Shown: in pieces, positions 1 through 11,750 of the stretch
Layout of the letters: each line of letters opens with the position of its first letter
Position numbering within the stretch: position 1 is the stretch's first letter
DNA from: Gnetum montanum
Lineage: Eukaryota > Streptophyta > Gnetopsida > Gnetales > Gnetaceae
Assembly: GCA_015680685.1 (NCBI GenBank)
Contig: MNCI01017655.1
Coordinates: 790,294-852,293 of the forward strand
Direction: 5' to 3'
Length of the DNA stretch: 62,000 bases
Position numbers and translations under genes: made by a program
Notes under the pieces: model-generated
Databases searched by the model: none
The model's input: the letters and a program-made list of their open reading frames with translations, nothing else
Told to the model about the DNA's origin: nothing

Positions 1-1542
1 CCAACCCTTATCCAAGCTATGACTGATCCTCCTACTTGTCATGCTTGGCCATGTTGCCAGCTATAGTTAGGCCCTACTACTTACCATGGTTGGCAACCAC
101 AAAGGGTTAGTCCCAAGGGTGGCCATGCATCATGTGTGACCTATTTTTACCATGATTCATACCTGCACTTATTTCCATGTTGCTCACTACCTTGCTATGC
201 TTGCTGCTAGTGGCCATGCACCTGTTGTTGACCACCATGCATCTATTGCTGGCTGCCATACATTTGCTGTTGGCTGCCACTCATTTGCTACTTCATAGTT
301 GCCAGTATCTTTCCACCCGTTGCTATACCGTGCCCTAAAACTATCATGATGCTTGAAACTGATGCCATCTATTGCTGCCACTTCTCTATGTCATCTACTT
401 ATGTGCATGTCCATAGCCACCTTTCTTGCCATGAATCATTGCCTCCCATGCTATTGATCATCATCTCCCATGTTGTTGATCATTATCTTCCATGCCATGA
501 ACCATTGGCTTTTCTACCATAGATCATTGCCTCCAATGCTATGAATCATCACCTTTCCTACCATAGATCATCATCTCCTATGTTGAGAATCATCACCTCC
601 CCTGTAGGGAATCATTGCCTCCCATGCTGTGAATCATCACCTTCCTTATCATAGGTCATTGCCTTCCATGTTGTAGATCACCACCTCCCATGTCATGGAT
701 CATCACCTCCCATGTTTTAGATCATCACCTCTCATGTCATTGATCATTACCTCCCTTGCTATTGATCATCACCTCTCCTAGCATCATTAATCATCACCTC
801 TTTTAGTAGAATGCACCATGTTGATCCTATTTGGCTATGTGCATCGACAGAAGCTATGTAAGCCTTATGTGGGCCATGCAAGTTAGTGATGGGTCACATG
901 GGCCCTAGAAAGAGGTTATGCAAGCCTAGTGATGGGCCATGCTCACCCTAAAAATGGTCATGTAGGCCTAGTAGAAGGGCCTTGTGGGCCCTAAAAAGGG
1001 TCACATAGGCCTAGTAAAGGAACCTTGTTGGCCTAGTTAAGGGGCCACATAGACCATGAGATGGGCCATGTAGGCCCAATGGAGGGCTACATAGGCCCTA
1101 GAAAATGGTTGTGTTACCTAGTGTTACCTTTTCTAGCATTGCATCACCACCAACAACAGGAAACTTTGCATTGCCACTACCTAACCTAGTCACTGATGGT
1201 GCTAGCAGCCTACCTAGACACTACCACTAGTACACCATCATGGCCATTACCACTATCATCCTTGTTATTGCATAATGGAAAAATTCTTTGTCAACAAGTA
1301 GAAAATTTGAAATGCCCATTAGCTAATGGAAAATTAAAAATTTTCATCATCACTTTGTTAATTTAAATTAAGAATGCACAAAATATTTTTTAAAAAATCA
1401 AATTTAATGCCTTGGTAACAATGAGGATAAAAACTTCATCCTTAACCATGCTCATCTTAGAATAGAGCTAGGATGGGTGACTTCTTGGGGAGTTTCAAAA
1501 ATCATGTAAATATTTATAAATTTAAAATCGCTATAACTTTTG
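1..1542. repeat. Repeat block X1 with ~22-bp minisatellite
   Basis: No gene is recognisable. Positions about 400-800 are a degenerate tandem array with a period near 22 bp (core GATCATCACCTCCCATG). It is followed at about 840-1120 by a second array rich in GGGCCATGTAGGCC-like words. The segment 85-1542 is clearly related to 3968-5402 in the same order, including the tail around AAAATTTAAAAATTTTC-like AT-rich sequence. X1 runs off the left end of the window and continues past 1542, whereas the second copy stops there. It may be part of another retroelement's non-coding region. Confidence 0.75.
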
Positions 1543-1950
1543 AATTTGGAGTCCATTTTCGATTGAACAAAAATTGATTCCAATAGATTTAAACCTTTTG
1601 TACTAAATGGAACTATTATATTTAGGTATTGGATTATAGAAAGTTATCATTTTAATCCATTATTTAATGTCCCAGAAATAATTAGGATTAAGTGCTGAAG
1701 AAGAAATCCATGATAATTTCAACCTCTTTTGCAATTGATTAATTGTTTCAAGACCCATAGAAAGGGCCATTGAAGCCAAGGATTACCAACATACCTTATT
1801 TTTTCAACTTATGGATGTATGAAACCCAAAGAATAAATTGTAGAGCAATGGAGGCCTAAGTCAATGACTAGATGAATGCCCTTAAAGATCAAATTAATGA
1901 AATCAGGGGTGTTCAAGAAGAGCTTCATAAGTCAAATCAATGGTTGGAAC
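1543..1950 (+). pseudogene. Element G: 5' part of gag and leader, cut off by element F
   Basis: From about 1828 a reading frame starts with ATG and shows the acidic and helical residues of a Ty3/gypsy Gag N-terminus (for example QINEIRGVQEELHKSNQWLE at its end, around 1890-1949). It has two in-frame stops. It breaks off at 1950 exactly where the LTR of minus-strand element F begins. The rest of a gag gene of the same strand resumes at 15694 on the other side of F. The sequence before 1828 shows no 5' LTR of G that I can recognise. The split gene is an inference from position and reading sense; a small indel is needed to join the frames. Confidence 0.55.
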
Positions 1951-3551
1951 TGTAGTGACCAAAATTGTTAGTGGCTAGAACACCGAAAGGTCCATAGGTG
2001 CATAGCCTAACCCTATGTCCACATAAGGGCTTGTTGGAGGTAGAGATAGGATGCCTTGAATGGTCTTATCAATCGAATAGGGACTTATAAAATGCAACTA
2101 CGGGTGCAGCATGGTTAGCTGTGATACTAATACAAAATGATGCTAAGTGTTTGTGCGATGTCAATGGGGTCAAGTGTAGTTAGGTTTTTAGCAAAAATGA
2201 GGCTGCAAACATGCAGGGGACCACTACCCAAGCATAGTATTAGGCATGACATTACAAGAAAATAGTAGGAAATGTAAGTAAAATGCTAAAAATGATTAGA
2301 AAGAGAGAAAGACAAACATAACACCATCCCAAATGGGGTTGAGCATAGTTAATACCAAAAGGTGTTAGAAGGTACACAGTGTACAACAAGCATAGTGGAT
2401 AGCATAGTCATAGTATCATAGTTGTTTGGCTGCAAAGACTAACATTCTGCCATGGTGTTTGTGCCTATCAGGTTGGCTACTGTGGTGTGTAGTAGCATGC
2501 AGTGGTGGACTACGGTGAGTTATAGTGGTTCACAACTTTGCCTCTCTCTGGTTTGCTAATGCTTTAATTCTTGGTAACCCAAATGTGACAACCTTGAAAA
2601 TGTTGATGGCAAGGGTATTTATAGGGCTAGGTTTATTGTGAAATGTGAAGTGACTACCACATGGCAGAGGAGATGGTTGGGACTATGCTACCATCCAACT
2701 ACACTTTCCACTGAGGCTAGCAGTGTTGTGCTTTGCTATGCTCTATTGGACTCTATGAGATTGAAAGATTGTGACTATGCTACCAACTACATGTATATGT
2801 GCCAAAAGGACTACAATGTATTTGCAAAATGCAATTTTGAAGACTACGTTATGGGATTACACTGTCCACTATCTTGTGTGGGGTTGAGCATAGTTACAAT
2901 TTTGGGAATAAAAGGAATACAAAAAAGATGCATTTTGCTAACTACACTTGTTGCAAATGAGTTGGAGCTATGCTGAATGCCAGTGCAATAGTGTGAAGGT
3001 CTTTGGAGGTTGTTCTAGCTAACTACACTTAACTATGCTCTAAAATAGGGAAAAGCATAGTCCCATACTTAGAAAAAAATGGCTGTGTTGACTACGCTTT
3101 CCATGGGAGGCTAACTATGCTCTTAACTGGGGGTGAGTGTAGTCGTAGCACTTGTAAAATTGCAAAAACTAGCTTCCAGTTGACTACACTTGACTATGCT
3201 TTGGCTAGTGCAGAGCATAGTCTGAACACTTAGAAAAAAATTTGTAGAAATTGTGCCTTTGTGCTAACTATGCTTGTCTACACTTTGGGGTAGTGGAGAG
3301 CATAGTCTTAGTACTTAGAAAATTTTGCAGTAGCCTTTGTGTTGACTATGCTTTACATAAGGTTGACTACGCTCTAGGGTAGTGGAGAGCATAGTCTCAA
3401 CACTTAGAAAAATCTACAAAAAATGCATATGCTTTGGGGAAATGGAGATTATAGTCTCAGCACTTGGAAAATTTTGCAAAAAATGACCTTGTGTTGACAC
3501 TTAAACAAATTTGCAGTCGGGAGGTCGTAGTTCAGATTTGGTGGTGTTTCA
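1951..3551 (-). repeat. 3' LTR of element F
   Basis: Related along its whole length to 14034-15693. On the minus strand it starts TGAAACACC. U3 (about 3040-3520) holds about six degenerate copies of a word like GAGCATAGTCTCAACACTTA, spaced 60-90 bp apart, possible transcription-factor sites. A TATA box (TATAAATACCC on the minus strand) lies at about 2617-2627. Open frames inside, such as the one at 2638-2976, are fortuitous because they lie across the promoter region and match nothing. Confidence 0.8.
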
Positions 3552-3564
3552 TTGGTTCCTCTTT
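3552..3564 (-). other. Polypurine tract of element F
   Basis: Directly before the 3' LTR on the minus strand the sequence reads AAAGAGGAACCAA, a short purine run of the kind that primes plus-strand DNA synthesis. It fixes the orientation of F independently of gag. Confidence 0.6.
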
Positions 3565-3967
3565 ATTAACATTTGGAGGAGTGGCCCAAGAGACATTGAC
3601 AAAGAATAGCAAAACACCACATCAGGCTTGGCACCAACATCACTCTTTAGTGCAAGATCGGATTCATTGCATAGTGCTCAAGAGTGTTGTGGATGGTGGT
3701 ATGTTGGAAATAAAAGGTGTAGGTAATGTGCTAGGGGTAAAAGGGGAGATGAAATGCAAACAAGGTTTTGTGATACATAAACATCATGGCTAATGGTGAT
3801 CATGGCACTAGAGTGGCCTACCCCTAAAAATGTTGACCTCTCATCGGAGTGCTCATGAGAGAGTCAGTGTGGATTTAGAGTTGAGCTAGTTGTTAAATTG
3901 TAGTTCTATTGGGTAGCTTAGGGATGTGCCCTTGCCATTTTTTTATTTTTTTTTTTGATTTTTTTTA
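3565..3967. other. Non-coding 3' region of element F with poly-T tract
   Basis: No gene is visible. A T-rich run at about 3938-3967 directly borders repeat block X2. The tract could be the poly-A end of an inserted minus-strand sequence, but the related block at position 85 has no such tract. Confidence 0.4.
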
Positions 3968-5402
3968 CCATGGCTGGTAGCCATAAAGGGTTGGCCCCAA
4001 GGATGGCCATGCAACACTCTTGACCTATTTTTGCCATGACTTGCACCTACATTTATTGTCATGTTGCTCATTACCTTGCTATGCCTACTACTAGTTGTCA
4101 TGCACCTGATGCTAACCACCATGTGTTTGTTGTTGGCTACCACACATTTGCTACCAGCCACTTCATGTTTACTACTTGCTAGCTACCATTGCCTTGCCAC
4201 CTGCTGCTATGTCGTGCCCTACAATTGTCACTATACTTGAAATCGATGCCATCTGTTACTCTCATTTCACCATGTCATCTACCTATGTACACATTCCTAG
4301 CCACCTTCAATGTTGCAAATCATTGCCTCCGATGCTGCTGATCATTGTCTCCCATGCTGCTGATCATTATCTTCCATGCCATGAATCATTGCCTTTCCTA
4401 CCATAGATCATTACCTTCCATGTTGCGAATCATTACCTTTCCTACCATAGATCATCATCTCCCATGTTAGGAATCATTACCTCCCATGCTGTGAATCATC
4501 ACTTTTCCTACCATAGGTCATCACCTCCCAAGCTGCAGATCATCACCTACCATGTCACAGATCATCGTCTCCCATGCTGCAAATCATCACCTTTTGTGTC
4601 ATTGATCATTGCCTCCCTTGTTGTCAATCATCACTTCTCCTGGCACCATTAATTATCACCTCTTTTAGCAGGATGTACCATGTTGACCCTATTTGGCTAT
4701 GTGCACCAATAGAAGGCCCGTAAGCCCCATGTGGGCCATGCAAGTTAGTGATGGATCACATTGGCCCTAGAAAAGGGTTACGCAAGCCTAGTGATGGGTC
4801 ATGCTAGCCCTAAAAATGGTCACATAGGCCCAGTAGAAGGGCCTCATGGGCCCTAAAAAGGGTCACATCAGCCTAGTAAAGAAGCCATGTTAGCCTAGTC
4901 AAAGGGCCATGTAGGCCTAGAGATGGGCCACATAAGCCTAGTGAAGGGTCATGTAGGCGCTAGAAAATGGTTGTGTTTCCCAACATTACCTTTTCTAGCA
5001 TTTCATTACCACCAACACTAGGAAACATTGCACCACCACTACCAAACCTAGTCATTGATGTTGCTAGCAGCCTACCTAGACTCTACCACTAGTACACCAC
5101 CATGGCCATTACTGCTATTGTCCTTACTACCACATAATGGGAAAATTCTCTATCAATAAACAGAAAATTAAAAATGCCCATTAGCTAATGGAAAATTTAA
5201 AATTTTTATCATCAATTCATTAATTTAAATTAATAATGCACAAAAATATTTTCCAAAAGTTCAAATTTGATGCCTTGGTAACAATAAGGATAAAATCTTT
5301 GTCCTTAAGCATGTGCATCTTGGAGTAGAACTAGGATGGATGACTTCTTGGGAAGTCTCAAAAAACATGTAAATATTTGTAAATTTAAAATGGCTATAAC
5401 TT
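3968..5402. repeat. Repeat block X2, partial copy of X1
   Basis: Carries the same ~22-bp minisatellite (about 4300-4650) and the same GGGCCATGTAGGCC-like array (about 4710-4960) as 85-1542, with many transitions and small indels. It lies inside element F between the antisense gene and the 3' LTR. The homology ends abruptly at about 5402, where the antisense gene region begins. Confidence 0.75.
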
Positions 5403-5487
5403 TAAGAATTTTTTGCTAGTTTGTGTTGTATTACATTAATTTCGCTAACTTACCTTAATGATTTAATGCCAAAATTTTCATCTACAT

Positions 5488-8400
5488 ATGTATACTAATG
5501 CTTTGCTTGTTGCTTGGCGATTACAAGGTGTTGCTAAAGCCTATCCTGATCATAGTGGAGCTTGTGGGCATCCTATGCTACATGAGCAAACCTATCCCCA
5601 ACATGCTTGCATTAGATATGCAAGTGGGCCATCAGATAGTGTGGTTCTAGCTAGGGGCTCTTCAATTCTTGAATTTCTTGTTGTAGCAGTTTAGTGTGAT
5701 CACTTGATGGTGGAGGCTACTAATGCCATCACCAAGATGTTACTACCTGGGGCCAATTGGGGCATCTTGAGATTCATCATAGATGAGCCTATTGCTAGTA
5801 GTGATAGGTTAAGTGGTTTAGGCAAAGGTCCTAGGAGCACTCGGCACCTATCCAAGATATGATGCATGATGGGGTTTGGTTGCTACAACAAGAGCAACAT
5901 CCTATTCATTGCACTGCAGGTGCACACCTTATTCCAAAACCCACCTAGAGCTATCTATTGTGCTAGAGGGTAAATGATCTTATAGTTTTCATAGTGGTTT
6001 TTATTACTAGCTCATGTTATCTTGCTAACGGCTCATGCTTAATGCCATATTCAGAGTTAACAAGGAGGGCCTGCATGATGAGGTGGATGCTCTATCCTTG
6101 AACCATACTACCCTAGAGGTGTTCTCATCTAGTACAAATATTTGGGTAATTGTGCTTAAGCAAGTTGGGCCTGATCTAGAGGTCTACCCTACTTGATACC
6201 CAAAGGCATATGAGCGATGTAGGATTCACAGATGGTTAGATGAGGAGTGGGCTACCTATGAGACTAACACTAAGGAGATGCTTGTAGTGCCATCCTTGTT
6301 TCACACTCCATTTGTGTTGCATATCTATCTAAGCATTAGCTCATGTGCTTGCTCATGTATGCCTGTTAGTTTGCCTTTGCATGATGCTAACATTGTTTTG
6401 CCTTTGTTACAGTGATGATTGGCTTAGGCAAGGTGATAATGATAACCATGAGCCATGTAGAGGCCACCCTCATCATGAAGTATGGTAATGTGGAGGGTGC
6501 GCAACACTGGCCATGCCATAAAGCCTTAGATGCACTCACTACTTGGCTCATGCATGCAGGGTTGATGGACCTATTTAAAGCCCTTAGCTCGGGTATCCTA
6601 GTGGATGAAATGGCCACCATCATTGATTAGTAGCAACATTAGGCAATTTGTCACCCGAGTGTGTAGTGTGACGGTAGTGTTGAACCTTAGTGAGGCCTTA
6701 TTTACCAACCTCTTTGGCCTTCTCATTGATGGCTTGATGATTGTTGATAAGGCTAGTAGGGAGGTGGACCATAGAGGCGAGATTGAGGACTAGTTGGGGG
6801 CCATCTAAACTCAAAATGGCACATTTATTAAGGATGTGCTTGTACCTAAGGTGTAGAAGCTCTACCCTCTATTCTACACTCATGCATTTTCGAAGTTGCT
6901 CTTCCAAGGGAAGATCTTTGAGGTGGAGTAAGCATGGGTGATGAAGGAGGGTTTGTTGGAGGGTACAAGGCTTAATTGGGCTACATATATAGCCACTGTC
7001 TTGCATGTGGAGATCTATAGGATGCAAATCAGCCTCTAGGAAAGGTTCCATGTCCACTTCACATTCTTCATAGGATATTTATGAAGGTTTGTAGAGCCCT
7101 TGGTTGTTCATGATGACTAGTGATGGATTGTGTAGGACCACAAGTAGCTCTACAAGCCGTGAATTAAGCACGTGTTCATGACTACATGTTCATAAGACCC
7201 CCTAGAGGGGATCGATGAGTAATTATCTATAATGACTAAGGGTCCTGTAGGGTAGTCACATTACTTGCGTGATAGTGTAGGTGAGGGTCCTCCAGTTGGC
7301 ACTAGGGATGTGAGTAAGGAAGATTGCTATATAGTACAGATGGTGGGATCATCTAAGGTCAAGATCAGGAGGCCATGTTTTGCAAAGGAGGCTACCCCTA
7401 AGTATAGGAAGCTAATCAACAAGAGGATCCATATTAAGCTTCAAAGCTTACATGTAGAGGTTGCAGGTTAATATGTGTAACTTGTTAGATGCATATATTA
7501 TATTAATGTATGTTTATATTTTTATATTTTTCTTCTATGTTGTACTATTAACTAGCTAATGACATGCATATGTGTACTAATGTGCTATGTATGAATATGT
7601 ATTAATTGCAAAGATAGAAGAGAGGGCTACCAAATCAGTGAAAAAGGTGGTATCAGAGAAAGAGCCCCCTCAAGCTAGGAAGGGTAAGGCTCATGGAGAT
7701 GAGATGCCTAAGGCAACAAAGACCTAGTTGCTCCACCCCAATGAGGGTGATTTTGATAACTTATTTGATGGTGTGTAGTTGGGTGAGCCTCCTGCACTTA
7801 TGCTTGAGGGATTGCTAGGTATCTAACTTTGATTACCATGTGTTAGCATCTTTCTGCTCTAGTATCTTTAGTGATTTGATTATATGCTAATTGCATCATT
7901 TTGTTATAGCACTAGATGTTCTCATTAGCGGTCCCATGTCTACCTACCACATAGAGCCATGGGTAGACATGCTCGATAAATTCACCTTCATGGAATGCAT
8001 TGTTGAGGATATGATGGACTACTTACAACAGGTAGATCCCAAGCTTAGTATGTGCATGATGTTGTTTTGCTTTATGTCACTTTAGCACTTGATGTTTAGT
8101 TCTTGGCTAAGATTGATTGATTATTGCATGCCTATAGGTCTTAAGCTATAGTGGTATATGATTAAGATTTTCAAGGTGGATGCCCTCCCTAACCTCCCTC
8201 TTGAAGTTGATTTTGTGTCTAGTTGCATATACGAGGCATCAAACAAGTGCATGATTTCCTATGCGAAGGCATTGTGGGTTTGTAGGTGCTTGAATGAGCA
8301 CCTATGGAAATGTAGGCACAAGCTACAAGAGAGGGTGGCTAGCTAGGATATGAAGATCAATGATCTTTAGTCTAGATATGACTTTCTAGTAGCTAGATCA

Positions 8401-8940
8401 TAGGGAGATAATAGTTGGCGTACCTCTAGGATAGAGTATGCCCAATATTGGACAGCTCTTAGAGGTAAGAAGAAAGCCATGTGGGAGCTGATAAAGCAGT
8501 GGCTATAGATGGACTTGCTCATCCAAAAGAACCAAGATTGAAAGAATTATAGTATGAAGGTCTATTGATGGGGGCAAATGCAGAAGAAATACAAAAACCA
8601 GTATAAGTGTGAGCATGATGCATACCAATGATGGTACAAAGAGGAGTCTACCAAACATGTCTACCTCAAGATGTTTCTTGAGATGATCAATGGGATGTAG
8701 GCATACAAGTTGTTCTTGTAGCACATGGTGGTGAGTGGTTCTCTTGAGAGGTAGGGTGTCACCCCTTCTATAGAAGCTTCTTCTACTACCTTCTCGATGA
8801 TGCTGCCTGCATGGATCACCATGGACAAAGGCAAGGCCCTTGCAGGGATTGACTTTGGCTAGGAAGGCTAGACACAAATTTCTGAGACCAAGATTCTCTA
8901 ATGCTTAGTGGCTGGACTTGGAAAGTTGCCTCTAGAACAC
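5488..8940 (+). pseudogene. Spliced gene in antisense orientation inside element F
   Basis: I do not recognise the product. Exons can be read at about 5488-5969, 6055-6356, 6413-7466, 7618-7818, 7910-8047 and 8139-8940. They are joined by GT-AG introns whose phases agree where I could check: 5970-6054, 7467-7617, 7819-7909 and about 8048-8138. The intron near 6357-6412 is less sure because it would be very short. The protein would have a globular first half (with WATYIATVLHVEIYRMQ near 6980-7030), a charged linker (7618-7818) and a polar, helical C-terminal half from 8158 on. Decay is mostly TAG and TAA in place of glutamine codons; one frameshift is needed near 6605-6630. Extra antisense ORFs between pol and the 3' LTR are known in Tat elements, and this is probably one. 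Its introns survive because the element's RNA is read from the other strand. Confidence 0.6.
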
Positions 8941-9387
8941 ATTGATGTGGGACCCTCCTAACTTGGTTTTAGTTATTTTTTCTTTGATTTTTTAATGTTT
9001 TGAGTTATTTTGTATGGTACATGTTTACTTACTAATTGCTCGTTTTTGTTGTGATTATGGTGGCAAGTACCAGGCAATGCTATAGGCCCTAGCAACGTAG
9101 TGGAGGAGGAAGAACCTTTAGCCCTACCTAGCACCACTGGTTGAGCATAACCAAATGTACCCTTATTGCTGGGAATTTTTGCTATATTTTTACCACATGA
9201 AGCTTCTCATGCTATGTATTGCTAGTCATATGACATTTAATGAATGCATTTGGTATATGCAATGTGTAATGTGTAAACCTTTTTTATGGTTATTTTCTAT
9301 GTGCTTGCTATGCTTTTAACATGATGAGTTAATGTGCTAAGTTAGGACTATGTGATGATAGTGTAACTAGGCCATTGCAAGCCCCAT
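8941..9387. other. AT-rich 3' flank of the antisense gene
   Basis: No ORF or RNA gene is recognisable. It is rich in T runs and may hold the 3' untranslated part of the antisense gene. Confidence 0.35.
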
Positions 9388-9680
9388 GCTAGTGTAAGGC
9401 CATAGTAGGAGGACCGATGCTAGTTTAAGGTCATTTTGAGCTACTATGATAGGATTAAAGGTGATGATAGTTTAAGGCCATTTTGGGCCATGATAATTTC
9501 TAGTTTAAGGCCATTTCAGGCTACAATGATAGTTTAAGGCCATTTTGGGCTGCGATGATAGTTTAAGGTCATTTTGGGCTATGTGCTGCTAGTTTAAGGC
9601 TATGGAGGGCCACGTATACTACTAGTTTAAGGCCATTTCAGGCCATGCATTACTAGTTTAGGGCCATGATAGGTTATGTA
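9388..9680. repeat. ~29-bp tandem repeat, about nine copies
   Basis: Copies of a unit with core GATAGTTTAAGGCCATTTTG follow each other with a period near 29 bp and moderate divergence. The array lies between F's protease and its antisense gene, where pol would be in an autonomous element. That is a typical place for tandem repeats in non-autonomous Tat-like elements. Confidence 0.85.
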
Positions 9681-10281
9681 TATTGCTAACTCTTATTTTT
9701 GTAATTTTAGTTTTTTTATGTTTTTTATGCATGAAAGCAAATGCATTAAAGCAACAATGGCAGAAATGTAAACTAAGCTATTAAATGCACAGGTGATGAA
9801 AATGGTAAGCTAAGTGATTAAACTAAATGCAAATAATATAATACAATAGTAATGCAACGCAAGTGGGGAGTAGGATGCAGGGTGCAGGGAAGTGAATAGA
9901 GGGTAGGTTCCTAGCATGCTTTTAAACTAAGGAGATACCTTAGCCACATAGTTGCTTCTTAATCTAGTGTGGATTAGGAAGTGCATAGGGCCTAGATTAC
10001 ACTATTCGGTAGTCTTCTTGATCCTCGCTTGCTACATTCAAGGCCAATTCTACCCACAAGGCATCCTTTGGGAGGTAAATAGCTTCTACCACCTCTTTGG
10101 GTACATTGGCCTCATGTGTTTCATTTTTTGTTAAAGGTGTGTCATCAGGGAATTCAAACTATGACCCTTGCTCCATGTCTATGTTGTTGATATCTAGATG
10201 GATAAAGTTATTATCATGGATGATAACTTCAACACCTTCATATGGAAGGTGGATTTCTTGATGAATTAGGAAGGAGATGGC
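9681..10281 (-). other. Region downstream of element F protease
   Basis: Right after the protease, on the minus strand, coding-like sequence continues to about 9950 and then dissolves into AT-rich sequence. No reverse transcriptase motif is visible. Confidence 0.4.
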
Positions 10282-10599
10282 CTATAATTCGGATAACAAA
10301 GGCCTATCTAATATCAGATTAAATCCAGGCATCTCTTCTATGATGATGAATTTAACGATGGTGGGGAATTGCTCCCCTACCATGAAGGCTATTGTGATGG
10401 TACCCTTAATGATGATGTGTGACCCACTAAAGGACTTTAGGCACATGGTTTTTGTTGGCTTGATTTGGTTCATGGGGCACAATTTGTCAACAATAGGATA
10501 TGGTATTACATTTGTTGCCATCCCATCATTTATGTGCACCATTTGAATCTTGCATTGCCCAACATGTATGGTGATAAACATGGGCGCTATTATGACCAA
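10282..10599 (-). pseudogene. Element F aspartic protease (retropepsin) domain
   Basis: The minus-strand frame holds the two hallmarks of a Ty3/gypsy retropepsin. The active-site region reads INDGMATNVIPYPIVDKL, and about 60 residues later the flap-to-end region reads FNLILDRPLLSEL, matching the usual ILGRPWL motif. Family members have DDG or DxG at the active site. Here the first aspartate position appears as asparagine, a G-to-A type change that should abolish activity. The enzyme normally cleaves the Gag-Pol polyprotein in the virus-like particle. The domain stands alone, with no reverse transcriptase behind it. Confidence 0.7.
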
Positions 10600-10956
10600 A
10601 CCCTTCTAAGGGTTGATCTTAATTGCTTCATCATGAAATGCGAGGGGTGTGGAGCTCAATTCCTACAGTGTAGGAGGCAACATCACAACATGGATGGAAT
10701 TCTCATCTACTAGGATGTCCTCCATGATAGAAATGGAGGTTAGCATCTACACTAATGCTTTGTGGTGGGTAGATGAGGTCACAATTAGGTCATAGACACT
10801 CAACATTATGTTCTTCTACTTTAGTACTTGCTTAACTTGGGCTAATGCATCCATGAAGTCTTTGCCATTAGTTATGTTTTTATTGGCTTTAACTTCTTCC
10901 ATATGTCCTAAAAGATAGATTTCATAGGGAGGTGACTTTAGCTTTGTTGGCTTGGC

Positions 10957-11568
10957 CTATGTAGGGGCCCTAGTGCTTGGTTTTGAGTTGCTAGTGGTGG
11001 CCTCCTTAATTGTTTTGGTCATGGGGACTACAAATAGAGGGACTAGCTTCAACATACCAAGTGCTCTTTGCTCATGATGTTGCCTAATCATGTTGTCTAC
11101 AAGATGCTCGTTGGGACTCTTAGGTTGCCACCTAGAGGGTTTATTAATGTTGCCAGTAGGATTAGCTCTTGGATGGAAAGGGACTGATGCATTACTCACT
11201 ATAAGACTATGGGTAGGTGAGGAGTCAGCATTTTGTGGCACCCTGATGACAAAGGGTGGCTAAATTGTTGTTGTTGCAACATGCTGTGGAACCATGACCA
11301 CAAAGGACATTATAAGTATTTGAGGTGGCACTTTGACAACAAAAGGGAACCTTGAACCTATAGGAGCCACGGATGCCCTTGCGCTACCAGAGGGCACATG
11401 GACGATGAATGGCCATTGCACTAGTTCTGGGTTATCATCAACATTGGTAGTGTGTATGTTGTAACTTGCATCATTCACATTTAGAGGGTCCTTATACATC
11501 CTCATTAATTGGTTTTGAGGCCTAATTGGATTTTTAGCATGAAGTACCAACTCACCTTTGTCAATCAT
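10957..11568 (-). pseudogene. Element F Gag-protease linker region
   Basis: Two minus-strand open stretches (11260-11568 and 10957-11241) lie between Gag and protease. They are rich in Pro, Ser, Thr and Asn, and no domain is recognisable. Repeated patterns such as PFVVKVPPQ and PFIVHVPSG suggest a low-complexity linker as seen in Tat Gag-Pol. Confidence 0.45.
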
Positions 11569-11750
11569 TTTTTGGAGGTCATCCTACGGGCCTATACAAA
11601 ATCAGTGTTGTGAGTAAGCAACTAGTGGTAGTGGTAGAACTAGTCCAACCTAAAGTGTTTCAGGATCGGGGACTCATTTGGGGTTACCAATGTAAGATTC
11701 CTTAAGAGCTCATAATATCTATCATATCTTTTGTGATCATCTTTGAACAT

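Noticed and set aside
400-800. Regular short repeats that could suggest a CRISPR-like array
   Set aside because: The units are contiguous, degenerate and about 22 bp long, without unique spacers, in a plant retroelement context: a minisatellite.
2638-2976. 112-residue frame in the F LTR, with a partial counterpart at 14763-15062
   Set aside because: Both copies lie at the same place in the two LTRs across the TATA/U3 region and run opposite to the element; the shared reading comes from LTR homology, not from a gene.
3938-3967. Poly-A tail of a LINE or processed pseudogene
   Set aside because: The T run borders block X2, but no target duplication or reverse transcriptase is seen and the related copy lacks the tract.
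8503-8877. 124-residue minus-strand open frame as part of element F pol
   Set aside because: It overlaps the last exon of the antisense gene, matches no pol motif and reads as a shadow.
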